Shown: piece by piece, positions 23,571 through 35,275 of the stretch
Layout of the letters: every line of letters starts with the position of its first letter
Numbering within the stretch: the stretch's first letter is position 1
DNA from: Diogma glabrata
Taxonomy: Eukaryota; Arthropoda; Insecta; Diptera; Cylindrotomidae
Assembly (NCBI GenBank): GCA_963693315.1
Contig: CAVNZG010000991.1
Coordinates: 98,501-162,500, forward strand
Length of the DNA: 64,000 nt
Direction of reading: 5' to 3'
Notes under the pieces: model-generated
Database searches by the model: none
Seen by the model: only the letters and a program-made list of their open reading frames with translations
Told to the model about the DNA's origin: nothing
Translations under genes and position numbers: made by a program

Positions 23571-23674
23571 GTTTTGAAATGAAATTTTTTCAGCACACGT
23601 TCTAATTTTCAATACTCGCTTCGCTCGTATTGAAAACTTAGGACTAGTGCTGAAAAAAATCTTCATTTCAAAAC
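23571..23674. repeat. nested hairpin next to the recombinase element
   Basis: The outer arms GTTTTGAAATGAA...TTTCAGCAC (23571-23596) and the inverse copy at 23647-23674 differ by about two bases. The inner arms TTTTCAATAC and GTATTGAAAA flank a TCGCTTCGCTC loop. Weaker pairing extends outward to about 23555 and 23690. It could be a MITE or a terminal structure of the neighbouring element. Confidence 0.7.
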
Positions 23675-23689
23675 TTGTAGCACAAACTA

Positions 23690-24920
23690 CTAGTGTCGAT
23701 TTCTAATTTAATAATTTATAATAAATTTCATTTACTATCATAAAAAAATTGTATTTTCTATGCGAGATGAAAACATTTAACGCTTGTAAAATTGCTCTAC
23801 TCGACGCTAACGCGTATCGTGGACAAATTTTCACTCACGAAAAAAGCAACGTTCTTATCTTATGTAGGAAAATATACTATTTTCCTCCGGTCCGGTCTAA
23901 CGATGCTACACATGCCAGTTTCAGCAGTGAGTGCAAAATTCTGAATTTGTTTTAAAATTATCAACTCTATGATATATAAATTAATCAGGTCACATCAAAA
24001 TCACATATGTGCATTGTTTCATTCCAAAAGCTACGCAAAAGCTACGGGAGGAATACAAATTGCAATTGGTTGAAAATATTTTCCTTCAGTTAAGCAGGAA
24101 AAATCCAAACATGGACATATATTTCAACAAAAATTTAAAACGATCGCTGATAATATTGAATCGTGAATCAAATATTTCTTAAAAATTGCATCGTATATCA
24201 AATATTCCTAACTTAATGGTTGAGCATAAGATTTTAGGAGATTTTGTGAGAGATTAAGCTCAAAGTAATAATTGGAATTTTCCAATATTCTAAATAATTC
24301 ACTAGATTACTATAGAAATTTCCCTAAATAAAACCTAACTTTTCTTATGGATATTGACCTACTGAACACGAATATAATATCATTTTTTTGGGTGAGCTAT
24401 TTTTTTCAGATATTTGTAAAAATCCAGTGTTGTTGGAAAAAGTTTTTTCCAAATTTTGAATTTTGACTTTTTTTAGGAAAACTTGAATAACTTGGAGCAA
24501 ACTGCACTAATATTCATGTTTTTTAGCTTAAAGGAAAGGAAATTGAATTTACTATAGGCTACAAGAAACTTAATTTAACAATCATTATTTGAATATAGAA
24601 AATTTCAAAAATGTGAATTTCTCGTTTTTTTCAACTTTTTTTGAGTGTAACTTCCAGAATTCTTGATGGATTATGACAAAAATAGCTCAAGATGTTAGCT
24701 ATGCAATTGTTTCATTTTTTTTATTTTTTGCCGTATATGTTCCATTTAGGAACGTAGGCTGTCAACAAGTGTCCCTCACCTGTGTTAGTTTCATCAATCC
24801 ACTCAATTTTATGGTCAAGTTTTACTTCAAGTTTTAATTTAATCGATTAGTTTTAAATTATAAGGATGATAGTTTTTCCAATTTATCAACTGTATTAGTT
24901 GACTATCGGTTAATTGGCAA
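23690..24920. other. AT-rich non-coding DNA
   Basis: Nothing recognised apart from the CAACAAGTGTCCC motif at 24762, which is shared with 13958. Confidence 0.4.
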
Positions 24921-24924
24921 ACCA

Positions 24925-25010
24925 AGTTGTTGATGGTTATTGATGTTTTGCTTAAAAATGCTTTGGCCAAGATGAAAGTCAATCTCGGATTCATCGATTT
25001 CGAAGTCTTG
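24925..25010 (-). repeat. dispersed repeat, partner of 6118-6240
   Basis: GTTGATGGTTATTGATGTTT and the following TGCTTTGGCCAAGATGA block resemble 6124-6170. The pol III box B-like part is degraded here. Confidence 0.35.
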
Positions 25011-25243
25011 TAGATTACACTGTTTTGTAACATAATACTGATAAAACTGTAAATCAAAATACTGTAATAACATTTTTGTCCCTAAAAAAATTGTTTTTTT
25101 GCGAATATCTCAATAAATGGTTACCAATAAAATGAATATCATCGAATATCATCGTGTTTAGCAAGTCAAAATCTAAGAAAATTTGGGTTTTATTCAGTGA
25201 GAGAGAAAAAAATTCAAAACTTGTAAAACAGTGATAAGAATGA

Positions 25244-25290
25244 GGATTTACTGGGTAAACCAGCTCCTCTACTGGGTAAACCAACTCCAT
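25244..25290 (+). repeat. short tandem duplication
   Basis: TTACTGGGTAAACCAGCTCC is followed directly by TACTGGGTAAACCAACTCC. It explains the repeated YPVEELVYPV in the minus-strand frame, which is not a gene. Confidence 0.8.
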
Positions 25291-26315
25291 AACAATATTA
25301 TCCAGATTAACATTTAAAGCGAAACAGTAATATTGAAGTTGGTCGACGTTTTTGTAATTTAAAATGAGATAAATCGGTTAGTTTTTAAAAAAGTCTACGT
25401 TTTCTTGTTTATATACACAACCACCATACGCCCATGCACCGTTTTTTTTATAATAAATAATTTACATAAAATCGACTTCCACATAAATGATCCCAACATA
25501 TAATTTACTCATTAAGAAAAAGCATTCATCTACAAAAAATTTCTTCAGGTCATTTCATGGCGTAACAATAAATTTATAATATATACATATTTTAGACAAA
25601 TTTCCCGCACAAAAAGGTCTTTCTGCAATTTTTTCTTCTCAATTTTGTACAGAAATTATGTTAAAAAAAAAACTTATAGAACACGACCAACTTATAGAAC
25701 AATAATAAAAAGAAAATGAGGAAGGAAAATAAAAACAAATTTATAACATCTGCAAACTTTTCATTTGTGGTTCTTTTTTCGGTTCTTAAAACGAATACAA
25801 AGAAGAAGACACGTGAAACTTTGTGAGTTTTTCGTTCAAATGGAAAATGAAAAACAAAATATGTATTCGAAGGTATTCAAACGAATTACTCATAAGTAAA
25901 ATAGTTTTTATATATCAATTTAAAATATGTATTCTTAAAATTGTTTTCGTTTTGCTCTCAGTGTATGTGTGTGTGTTGTGGAGCATTTTTATTTATTTTT
26001 TGGGAGTTTCTACAAAGATTGTGTATCATTTCTTTGGTCATTTAAGTTGTAATCTGATAAGGTAGTTTATGTACATAAAAAAAATAGAATTAAATTAGAA
26101 ATGGTTTTTTCTTGGTTAGATTTATTGTAAGATTATTTTTACATTTTATATTTTAATGCAATTTTGAGGTGATTGGATATTTTTTAAACGAGGTTTTTTT
26201 AGTCCGTGTGATGATATGTAATAATTTGCTCGCATATTGAGCTTAACGGTTACTCCATAATATTTACCACTACTCGTGTTTTAATCACTATTCATTCACT
26301 ATTCATCACTATTCA
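25291..26315. other. AT-rich non-coding DNA
   Basis: No gene or repeat recognised before the satellite begins. Confidence 0.4.
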
Positions 26316-28002
26316 TATTTTCATATTCTCATAATCTCATATTCTCATATTCTCATATTCTCATATTCCCATATTCTCATACTTTCATATTCTCATATTC
26401 TCATATTTTCCTAACCTATTTTCTCATATTTTCATATTTTCATATTCTCATTTTCTCATATTCTCATATTCTCATATTCTCATATTCTCATATTCTCATA
26501 TTCTCATATTCTCATATTCTCATATTCTCATATTCTCATATTCTCATATTCTCATATTCTCATATTCTCATATTCTCATATTCTCATATTCTCATATTCT
26601 CATATTCCCATATTCTCATATTCTCATATTCTCATATTCTCATATTCTCATATTCTCATATTCTCATATTCTCATATTCTCATATTCTCATATTCTCATA
26701 TTCTCATATTCTCATATTCTCATATTCTCATATTCTCATATTCTCATATTCTCATATTCTCATATTCTCATATTCTCATATTCACATATTCTCATATTCT
26801 CATATTCTCATATTCTCATATTCTCATATTCTCATATTCTCATATTCTCATATTCTCATATTCTCATATTCTCATATTCTCATATTCTCATATTCTCATA
26901 TTCTCATATTCTCATATTCTCATATTCTCATATTCTCATATTCTCATATTCTCATATTCTCATATTCTCATATTCTCATATTCTCATATTCTCATATTCT
27001 CATATTCTCATATTCTCATATTCTCATATTCTCATATTCTCATATTCTCATATTCTCATATTCTCATATTCTCATATTCTCATATTCTCATATTCTCATA
27101 TTCTCATATTCTCATATTCTCATATTCTCATATTCTCATATTCTCATATTCTCATATTCTCATATTCTCATATTCTCATATTCTCATATTCTCATATTCT
27201 CATATTCTCATATTCTCATATTCTCATATTCTCATATTCTCATATTCTCATATTCTCATATTCTCATATTCTCATATTCTCATATTCTCATATTCTCATA
27301 TTCTCATATTCTTATATTCTCATATTCTCATATTCTCATATTCTCATATTCTCATATTCTCATATTCTCATATTCTCATATTCTCATATTCTCATATTCT
27401 CATATTCTCATATTCTCATATTCTCATATTCTCATATTCTCATATTCTAAAATTCTCATATTCTCATATTCTCATAGTCTCATATTCTTATATTCTCATA
27501 TTCTCATATTCTCATATTCTCATATTCTCATATTTTCATATTCTCATATTCTCATATTCTTATATTCTCATATTCTCATCTTCCCTTACCTATTTTTTAT
27601 CATTTTTTCATATTCTCATATTCTTATGTTGTCATATTCTCATATTCTCATATGCTCATATTCTCATATTCTCATATTCTCATATTCTCATATTCTCATA
27701 TTCTCATATTCTCATATTTTCATATTCTCCTATTCTCATATTTTCAAATTCTTATAATCTCAAATTCTCAAATTCTCATATTCTCATATTCACATATTCT
27801 CATATTCTCATATTCTCATATTCTCATATTCTCATATTCTTATATCCTCATATCCTCATATTCTCATATTCTCATATTCTCATATTCTCATATTCTCATA
27901 TTCTCATATTTTCATATTCTCATATTCTCATATTCACATATTCTTATATTCTCATATGCTCCTATTCTCATATTTTCATATTCTCATATTCTCATATTCT
28001 TG
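26316..28002 (+). repeat. (TATTCTCA)n satellite, left block
   Basis: About 1.7 kb of a perfect or near-perfect 8-bp repeat. Point variants (TATTTTCA, TATTCCCA, TATTCACA, TATTCTTA) gather mainly at the two edges, while the core from about 26450 to 27420 is almost uniform. Two related interruptions, TTTTCCTAACCTATTTT near 26405 and TTCCCTTACCTATTTTTTA near 27580, lie near the edges. Because 8 is not a multiple of 3, three units translate as an eight-residue HILIFSYS repeat; the long frames here are artefacts. Confidence 0.98.
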
Positions 28003-29238
28003 TTTTTTTTTTATTACTCAGTTGGACATGTTTAGCACAGTAAATATGAAATATATGCCTTATTTAGACTCTTTGAATATCCGGAGATACCATGCCAAAT
28101 AGGAAAGAATGAGAGATGGGGAAAGTGGAAAAGAAAAAAAGAGGATAGGGAAATAGCTAGGTAAGTGGTTTTAAATTACGATAGACATTTTTTTTAAATG
28201 TCCGAGGAGCAAATTCGTCAGGGAAATTTGAGAGGGGCAATCACATTTTGGTTACTATATTGAAATAATCGTTCTGAAAGGAAACTGTTCTACACAACGG
28301 AATATTTGTACAGCAAATGGGTGGAACATTTCTGAAGTTCGTGTTTGTCGGTTGTACTGCACACACGATGGAAGGATTTTTTGAATTTCTCTAAAGGATT
28401 TATCATAGAAATTGTGTTTATAATCGATTGACTCTTGGGTGTTAGAGTTAATCAAATTGATCAGTTAACGCATGATTATCAATCAACCCTATTGCCTTTC
28501 TCTGCTCAGAGTCAAGACATTTTATTGTTGACTGACAGGCACCTCTCCATACGTGACATCAATATTCCAAACATGGGTGGATAAATGACTTATAAATTAA
28601 CAAAAGTTGCTCAGAGTTAAAAAACTTCTTACATCGGCTCCAAAATCCTAATTTTTGCATTGCAGTTTTTGCTACACTAAAGACATGTTTATTCCATTTC
28701 ATATTACTTTCGATGACAACTTTGAGAAGTTTAATCGATTTAACCTGATGCAAATCGTCGTGGTTTATCATGATGGGGACGTTTTTAAGTCTTTCCATTC
28801 GTGAAAGGCAGCATAGCTTGGTGTTGGCAGTGTTAAACTCAACAAGATTGGTCTCTGCCCATTGCATTATACACTCTAGGTCTTCGTTGTTAGAATAAAT
28901 TAACAATACTCTATCATTAGTAGTTGCTACACGAGATCGAGGTTTTAGAGATGCATGAGAGGCATGCAATGTGCGGTCATCAGCAAAACTATGAATTGGA
29001 TTCACTGTATAGCTAAGTAAATCATTTATATATAAAAGAAACAAGGTTGGTGCAAGTGCAGAGCCTTGGGAAACACCAGCATTAGTTGTGAAAACATTGG
29101 ATGTAATGCCATCTAGATTGACATGAAATTGACGACCTGTAAGAAAACTATGAATCCATGATACAGTAAAATCATCTATGCCATAAGATTTTAATTTAGC
29201 TGAAAGATTTATAAGCCACACTCTATGAAAAGCCAAAA
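28003..29238 (-). mobile_element. 5'-truncated LINE inserted in the satellite
   Basis: Same family as the 58.7-kb LINE. The poly(A) tail appears as a T run at 28003-28012 on the plus strand, followed by the family's 3' UTR (GGACATGTTTAGCACAGTAA region). The ORF then runs from the C-terminus up to a motif equal to KAFDKVWHKNLIAKLKSYGI (here FHRVWLINLSAKLKSYGI). Retained blocks are GVSQGSALAPTLFLLYIND and HSFADDRTLHASH. A Cys codon became TGA (after CLEY, 28559). The same 8-bp satellite lies on both sides, so the insertion post-dates the array. The target duplication cannot be read inside a repeat. Confidence 0.92.
28559..29236 (-). pseudogene. reverse transcriptase fragment of the satellite-embedded LINE
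   Basis: This 225-codon frame covers RT from just before motif A's neighbour (KLKSYGIDDFTVSWIHSFL), through the QGSALAPTLFL and FADD palm boxes, to the thumb-like KCLGFWSRCKKFF...SFIHPCLEY block, where TGA replaces a Cys. The fingers and the endonuclease are absent through 5' truncation. The downstream C-terminal part (about 28255-28540) is still readable, including ILPSCVQYNRQTRTSE, but has diverged. Confidence 0.85.
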
Positions 29239-30074
29239 TATTCTCATATTCTCATATTCTCTTATTCTCATATTCTCATATTTTCAAATTCTCATATTCT
29301 CATTTTCTCATTTTCTCATATTCTCATATTCTCATATTCTCATATTCTCATATTCTCATATTCTCATATTCTCATATTCTCATATTCTCATATTCTCATA
29401 TTCTCATATTCTCATATTCTCATATTCTCATATTCTCATATTCTCATATTCTCATATTCTCATATTCTCATATTCCATATTCTCGTATTCTCATATTCTC
29501 ATATTCTCATATTCTCATATTCTCATATTCTCATATTCTCATATTCTCATATTCTCATATTCTCATATTCTCATATTCTCATATTCTCATATTCTCATAT
29601 TCTCATATTCTCATATTCTCATATTCTCATATTCTCATATTCTCATATTCTCATATTCTCATATTCTCATATTCTCATATTCTCATATTCTCATATTCTC
29701 ATATTCTCATATTCTCATATTCTCATATTCTCATATTTTCATATTCTCATATTCTCATATTCTCATATTCTCATATTCTCATATTCTCATATTCTCATAT
29801 TCTCATATTCTCATATTCTCATATTCTCATATTCTCATATTCTCATATTCTCATATTCTCATATTCTCATATTCTCATATTCTCATATTCTCATATTCTC
29901 ATATTCTCATATTCTCAAATTCTCATATTCTCATATTCTCATATTCTCATATTCTCATATTCTCATATTCTCATATTCTCATATTCTCATATTCTCATAT
30001 TCTCATATTCTCATATTCTCATATTCTCATATTCTCATATTCTCATATTCTCATATTCTCATATTCTCATATTT
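29239..30074 (+). repeat. (TATTCTCA)n satellite, right block
   Basis: Continuation of the same 8-bp array beyond the LINE insert, about 836 bp. A single 7-bp unit near 29475 shifts the phase. It ends abruptly in a short duplicated AGAAGAGTTGTT segment (30075-30110). Confidence 0.98.
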
Positions 30075-30110
30075 AGAAGAGTTGTTGCAACGGAAATTTA
30101 GAAGAGTTGT

Positions 30111-30640
30111 TACGAGGCGGTGAATTCGAAATTTTTATCAGTCTCACTCTTCGAAATGAATTCTAATTCACGATAAATTCACGAATTAAATTCACGTTAT
30201 TCGTTTCAAGTTGTAATTAATTCAATAAATTTTTTTGTAACTTTCTTTCGTTTCGCCTTCATTGCATACTACGAATATATAAATATAAGCATGTATAGAT
30301 GTTTAATTCGTATCAGTCGATCGGAGTAAGATCAGCAATTAAGATCAAGTATTTTAATTTTATGATCGGAATAATTTTGTGCTTGGTATAAATTTATTTG
30401 TCCTTAGATCATGTTTTTTAACTTAATTGCATTTGCAACATGAGTAGAATCTTGGTGAGAATTTACAATGATATATATTACAAATGTAAAACTATTATTA
30501 ATTAATTGATGTGAATATTACATATAAAGAAAAACAAAGAAAAAGAAAATGCTTGGACCAAATTTCTTTACTTAATTGCATTTAACTCATGTTAATTTTT
30601 GAAAAGATTTTAGTCGAGGAAAATTAGCTTCAAAATCCGT
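30111..30640. other. AT-rich non-coding DNA
   Basis: No gene seen. Confidence 0.4.
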
Positions 30641-30642
30641 AA

Positions 30643-30779
30643 AACTTCTAAGTCCTCAGGGACAGCTCCGATTTTGATGATTTTTTTTTTAAATGTGTGT
30701 TTTTATATATTATTTGAAATCAGAAACATTACAATGTGCGCAATTAAATATTTATGTTGTTTAAACAATATAAACAAAA
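30643..30779 (+). repeat. left terminal inverted repeat
   Basis: Pairs with 32461-32596; see the element entry. Confidence 0.9.
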
Positions 30780-32460
30780 TTTATGAACAAATTATTTTTT
30801 TAATAAAATTTATGCAATAAAAGAATTGTTATGTTCAAATTTATAGAAAATTTCATTTAATAATAACATAAAAATATGGTATTATAAGAGTAGCAAAATA
30901 TGTACACGCTATGTCTAACTTCTGTATACATTTGTCATTAATATAGAGACTTTGCTGAGTTTTACGAACAGACACGTTTTCCGCTCCGAATTCTTTGAAC
31001 CTTGTCCGATTAACATGAAATTTGGTGAGTAGCTTAGGAATGGCTCAAGGAACGAAAGTGGCATAGCGCTGATGTGCCCTTATATCCTGGGGCGGATTCC
31101 GCCCCTGCTGGAGGGCGGAATATTTTTTACTCAAAGTAACCTCAAAAATAGATAAAAGGACACATTTGAAGTATAGAATGTTGTATAAGGTTTTTTTCGA
31201 TAGATCGAAATTTTTCGAGTTATTTGCGATTGAAAACTTATATTGTTCGTTGAAAAACGCATGGTTTTTGATAGTTTTTTGAAAATAACTCTTAAACTTA
31301 GCGTTCTTTCAAAAATTTGGTAATCAACAAAAATGAAACTTAAAAAAACCAAGAGATTGTTGTTTTTATGAGGGTTGTAGGTCCAAAATGAAGCAAGTTA
31401 TGGTTCAATGACGAGACATTTTTTTAACGGCTTGGTTCGAAGAATTCAACGTTAAAAAACGGAAAAGTAATGCATTTTTCGGACAAAACTGTCATACTTT
31501 TTGTAATGATTGGAAAGACGTTTAAAATGGGCACTAGTTCAACTCGCTTGCATTAAAAAAACCAAGCTATGATGCGGGTATTTCGAATTCAAAATAGAAA
31601 CTCGTTAAAATTTCGGTCATTCCTAATAGAATTTATATTGACCATAGGCCATAGCCCCTTTACAACTAGCTGTATTTTAGTGTTACCTATGTGATCCAGA
31701 AGTTTTGCTAGATTAGAATACGTATTTTCCGAAAAAGTTTGATAATAATGAAAAATGAATTTTCAAATTTCCTAAGAAAGTACCTTCTGTTCAAAATAAC
31801 TCTGAAACTAACAAATATACGTAAAACAATTCTCCAGACAAAAAAATAGGTTTTTTCTTAACCAAAAATTGGTTTTATTTTATTTTCTGTGGGATAAAAA
31901 ATACCAAAGATATAACTGTTTCAAGTTTGCATTATAGTGCATGGATCACTCCTTTCGAGTCGTTCAACCCTTAACAACTTGAAGGTGAAGGGTTTAGGCA
32001 TGTTGGAATATATATCATCTTATAGCTTTGAAAGAACCTATAAATCGAGTTTTTAATGGAAGTTGTGACTTTAAAATTGAGAGAGTTATGTTACTATGAA
32101 ACATACATGTTCAACTCATATAGTTTAAATTATATGAAAATAGGACTTTATTTTTTTTTGTGGGATTATGGAAATGCTTATTCATTATATGGCGACTTCT
32201 CTGCCCTTTAATTATCGAATTAAAATGATCGAATTTTCTGAATTTATAGTTTACACTTTCTGAATTTAGAATTTATATATTTTCATATTTAAATGTAAAA
32301 TAAATACAAAATAATTTATAATTGTTTACAATTTTTTTCTTACAATATTCGTATAATTTAAAGCTTTTAAAAATTAAAAAAGAAAACAAAACAAATTTTT
32401 TAAATTATACTATTTAAAAGTTAAAAAATACCGTGTTAATTTTTTTTCTCTCAATAAATT

Positions 32461-32596
32461 ATGTTTTTATTGTTTAAACAATATAAATATTTAATTGCGC
32501 ACATTGTAATGTTTCTGATTTCAAATAATATATAAAAACACACATTTAAAAAAAAAAATCATCAAAATCGGAGCTGTCCCTGAGGACTTAGAAGTT
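32461..32596 (-). repeat. right terminal inverted repeat
   Basis: Reverse complement of 30643-30779 with one substitution and a homopolymer length change. Confidence 0.9.
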
Positions 32597-32734
32597 AAAA
32601 CCTAAATGCTAAACTATTATTACTTTATTGATTATTTAATTAAACTAATTTGAAGTGGAATTTTGAGACACAAAGAAAAGTAAACAAATACTAAACCTTT
32701 TTCTAAACCCTACGTTTATATCTTTTTACTGTGC

Positions 32735-32960
32735 AACAGTTTTGGTATTTTCATCGAACGATCACATATTTTTTTGGTGCAACACTTTTTTATATGATTC
32801 AAAAGTAACCAGTTGGTTGGTGCAACAAATTTTTTATTAAAATATTAAATAAATCAGCTATTTTTTGGTGTAACTCTTTTCTTTGATTTCATGATTAAAT
32901 AATTAATCACCTATTCATTTTGGTGCAACTCTTCAAATTATAGGTCATAAAATAACCACC
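32735..32960 (+). repeat. GGTGCAAC minisatellite, block 1
   Basis: About four degenerate units of 50-60 bp, each with TTTTGGTGCAAC followed by an AT-rich stretch and a (A)CAATCACC/AATCACCTATT-like segment. Confidence 0.8.
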
Positions 32961-34540
32961 TGTTTTTAAATTTTTTTATCAATATGTTGATCTATGTGAA
33001 TTATTCTTTGAAATAATATGGAAGGAGCGCCTGGACAATCATCAGGCAGGGGTAAATTAATTTCTTTGTGCTAGTCATGAATGATGAAGAATTGGAAATG
33101 GCCATTTGTTCCTTTCGTCTTTCTGAGTCATCAAGACCTACCTTCCCTTATATCTTTGTTGAGTTAGTTGTTTTTTTGCCCAACTTTTTTCCAGTAAAAT
33201 GAATTAAAAGTATTTTTTTTTAATTTTCATTGACAATTTTTGATTTTCTTATATTACAAAATTTCGCTAAAAGTATGACTTTCGAGTTCTTTAATCCAAA
33301 ATGGACAATGGGCAATGGTAATCCTGACCTTTGATCAGCGGCTCATTACAAAGTCAAGTTGATTTAATTGAATTATCTTTTTGATGATGGTTTTCGATGG
33401 TTCAAAACACAAATGTTTTGGAATTCTTAGGCTGTTAGTCCACAGCCTACACAAAAAATTCTCTCAAAAGAACATATTTAAACGCATTAATTAATCACTA
33501 GTAGCCTCAATTATAATATGTATAAAAGGTTCTAGCCTAAGACAAGTTTTTGTCAAAAACTGCAAGTGCACTGTGAGTGTCAGTGCCAAAATATACGAAG
33601 TTCTCTTCTCGTTATCTGATATACGAAAAACCACCTTGCAACTAAACTCATATTTACTAACGAACAACTTAGAATCAATTAAATGAAAATGATATTACGA
33701 ACAATATGTAATTTTTTTTATAAGAACATATGTCATATGCGCCGTCGCACTCTCACACAAATAACGTAAAAACAATTCAGAATTCAATTTTACCTCTGTC
33801 GAAAGCATTTCAAAGTAATAACAAAAGAAGATATGAAAAACATTACAAAAGACTACGATTTTTCTGATAATTTTCATGAAACCATAAAAGAAAATCTTTT
33901 TCACATATGAAATGGTAAGAATGAAAACATTTATTTTTTCTATAAATTTTAACACGCAAACACATCGAAACAATAAATACAACAAAAGAAAAGAAAAACC
34001 TTTAAAAAATCGAGAAATTAGTAAACATGAAATGTTAATGGGGTTGAAAAGAAAACTAATTAAGTGAATTAAATGAAAGAATGACTTAATAAATTAAACG
34101 TAAAAGAAATAAATTTAGATTTATTAGACTTTTGTGACATAAACACAATAAACAAAAGATTTATTGGACAGGAGAAAGAAAATTTGATACACGTGAATCT
34201 AGGAAAATAACTAAGTTAGGTTGAGATTTGACAAAATGCACTTTCTAACAGTCGGTTAGACTTAAATTTCCGCTAACATATTTATAGATCTAACAAGTCA
34301 AACGAGATTTATCTTATCTCAAATACTCCAACCCAAAATAATCAAGCAGTAGGTTGGTCGTTTGTCCCATCCAGATAAAATTTTGATTTTGTTTCCAAAC
34401 TGTTATTATTTTTTGAGGATGTTTAATCCATCCCATTCGATTTTGCACCCTCAATACTTAGTTTGAAATAAATTTTATAAATTTAATTGAATTAAATTAG
34501 AAAAATATTAATTCGTGGCAGTAACGGATCATTTTTAACA
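32961..34540. other. non-coding DNA with a possible promoter
   Basis: Separates minisatellite blocks 1 and 2. Apart from the TATA-like site at 33521 and a TGGTAATCCTGAC motif (33318) that recurs at 35671, nothing was recognised. Confidence 0.4.
33521..33560 (+). promoter_or_regulatory. candidate TATA core promoter
   Basis: TATAAAAGG in the usual orientation is followed after about 30 bp by GTCAAAAAC and a 100-bp leader. The leader reaches ATGAAAATGATATTACG at 33683, with a possible GTAATT donor a few codons later. A TATA box with a very short first coding exon is typical of insect secreted-protein genes, but no second exon was found, so this is weak. Confidence 0.2.
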
Positions 34541-34544
34541 TAGA

Positions 34545-35275
34545 TATTGACATTTAAAGCAACATATATTTACACAACTTCTTTTATTCAACAATCACCT
34601 AACTTTTTTCGGTGCAACGATTTATTTATTTTATTATTCGACAATCACACCTATTTTTTTGGTGCAATTTTCATCAATCACAATTTTATTTTGGTGCAAC
34701 AAGTTTTTTATGATATCATTCACCAATCACCGGTTTATTGGGTGAAATAATTGATGTATGATGTAAGTCAATAATCGCCTATTTATATTAATGCAACCAT
34801 AATGTTATCATAGTGTAGTTAAAAGATCACACGTTTTGGTGCAACAATAATTTTTGTATCGCGTTATTCAACAATCGCCTATTTTGGTGAAACGATCTTT
34901 TTTAATGTAATTTTTCCACAATGATCTAATTGTTTTGGTGCAACAAATTAGTTATGATATTAGTCAAGAAACGCCTATTTATTTTGGTGCAACAATAATT
35001 TTGTAAGGTTGCATTAAAAGTTGGTTATTTTGGCGCAAGGCATGTTTAATGATACTTTTCAACAATCACCTATTTATTTTGAGCCAACGATAGCTGTTTA
35101 TGATATTGTTCAACAATCACCCATTTGTTTAGATGCATATATAATTTTTTATTAATTTATTATCTAATCGCTAATATTTTATTAGTTATTCTATAATCGC
35201 CCATTTTGGTGCAACGATTTTTTTTAATGATATTTCTCTATAATCACCTTTTTTTTTGGTGACAATTAAAGCAAA
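34545..35275 (+). repeat. GGTGCAAC minisatellite, block 2
   Basis: About twelve degenerate units of 50-60 bp; consensus pieces are TTTTGGTGCAAC, TTTATGATAT and TCAACAATCACCTATTTATT. It is the longest of three blocks. Confidence 0.85.

Larger units (their letters stand above)
30643..32596. mobile_element. non-autonomous DNA element with about 136-bp inverted termini
   Basis: 30643-30779 and the reverse complement of 32461-32596 are almost identical: one substitution (TTTATGTTG/TTTATATTG), a 10 versus 11 homopolymer run and little else. The outer ends read AACTTCTAAGTCCTCAGGGA, and the inner ends contain TGTTTAAACA. The flanks offer a possible 4-bp TAAA duplication if the terminus is taken as ACTTCTAAG. 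The 1.68-kb interior has no transposase frame; the longest minus-strand frame (31131-31352) is not similar to anything known to me. The near-identity of the arms means recent movement or arm conversion. Confidence 0.85.

Noticed and set aside
26316..30074. telomeric repeat
   Set aside because: The unit is not TTAGG-like and the array is internal, with unique sequence on both sides; no evidence for a chromosome end.
29225..30076. 283-codon open frame made of HILIFSYS repeats
   Set aside because: It is the translation of the (TATTCTCA)n satellite; an 8-bp repeat without stops stays open by construction. The frame at 27652-28035 is the same.
31131..31352. transposase of the long-TIR element
   Set aside because: The 73-codon frame has no DDE or other catalytic pattern and is AT-rich low-complexity protein.
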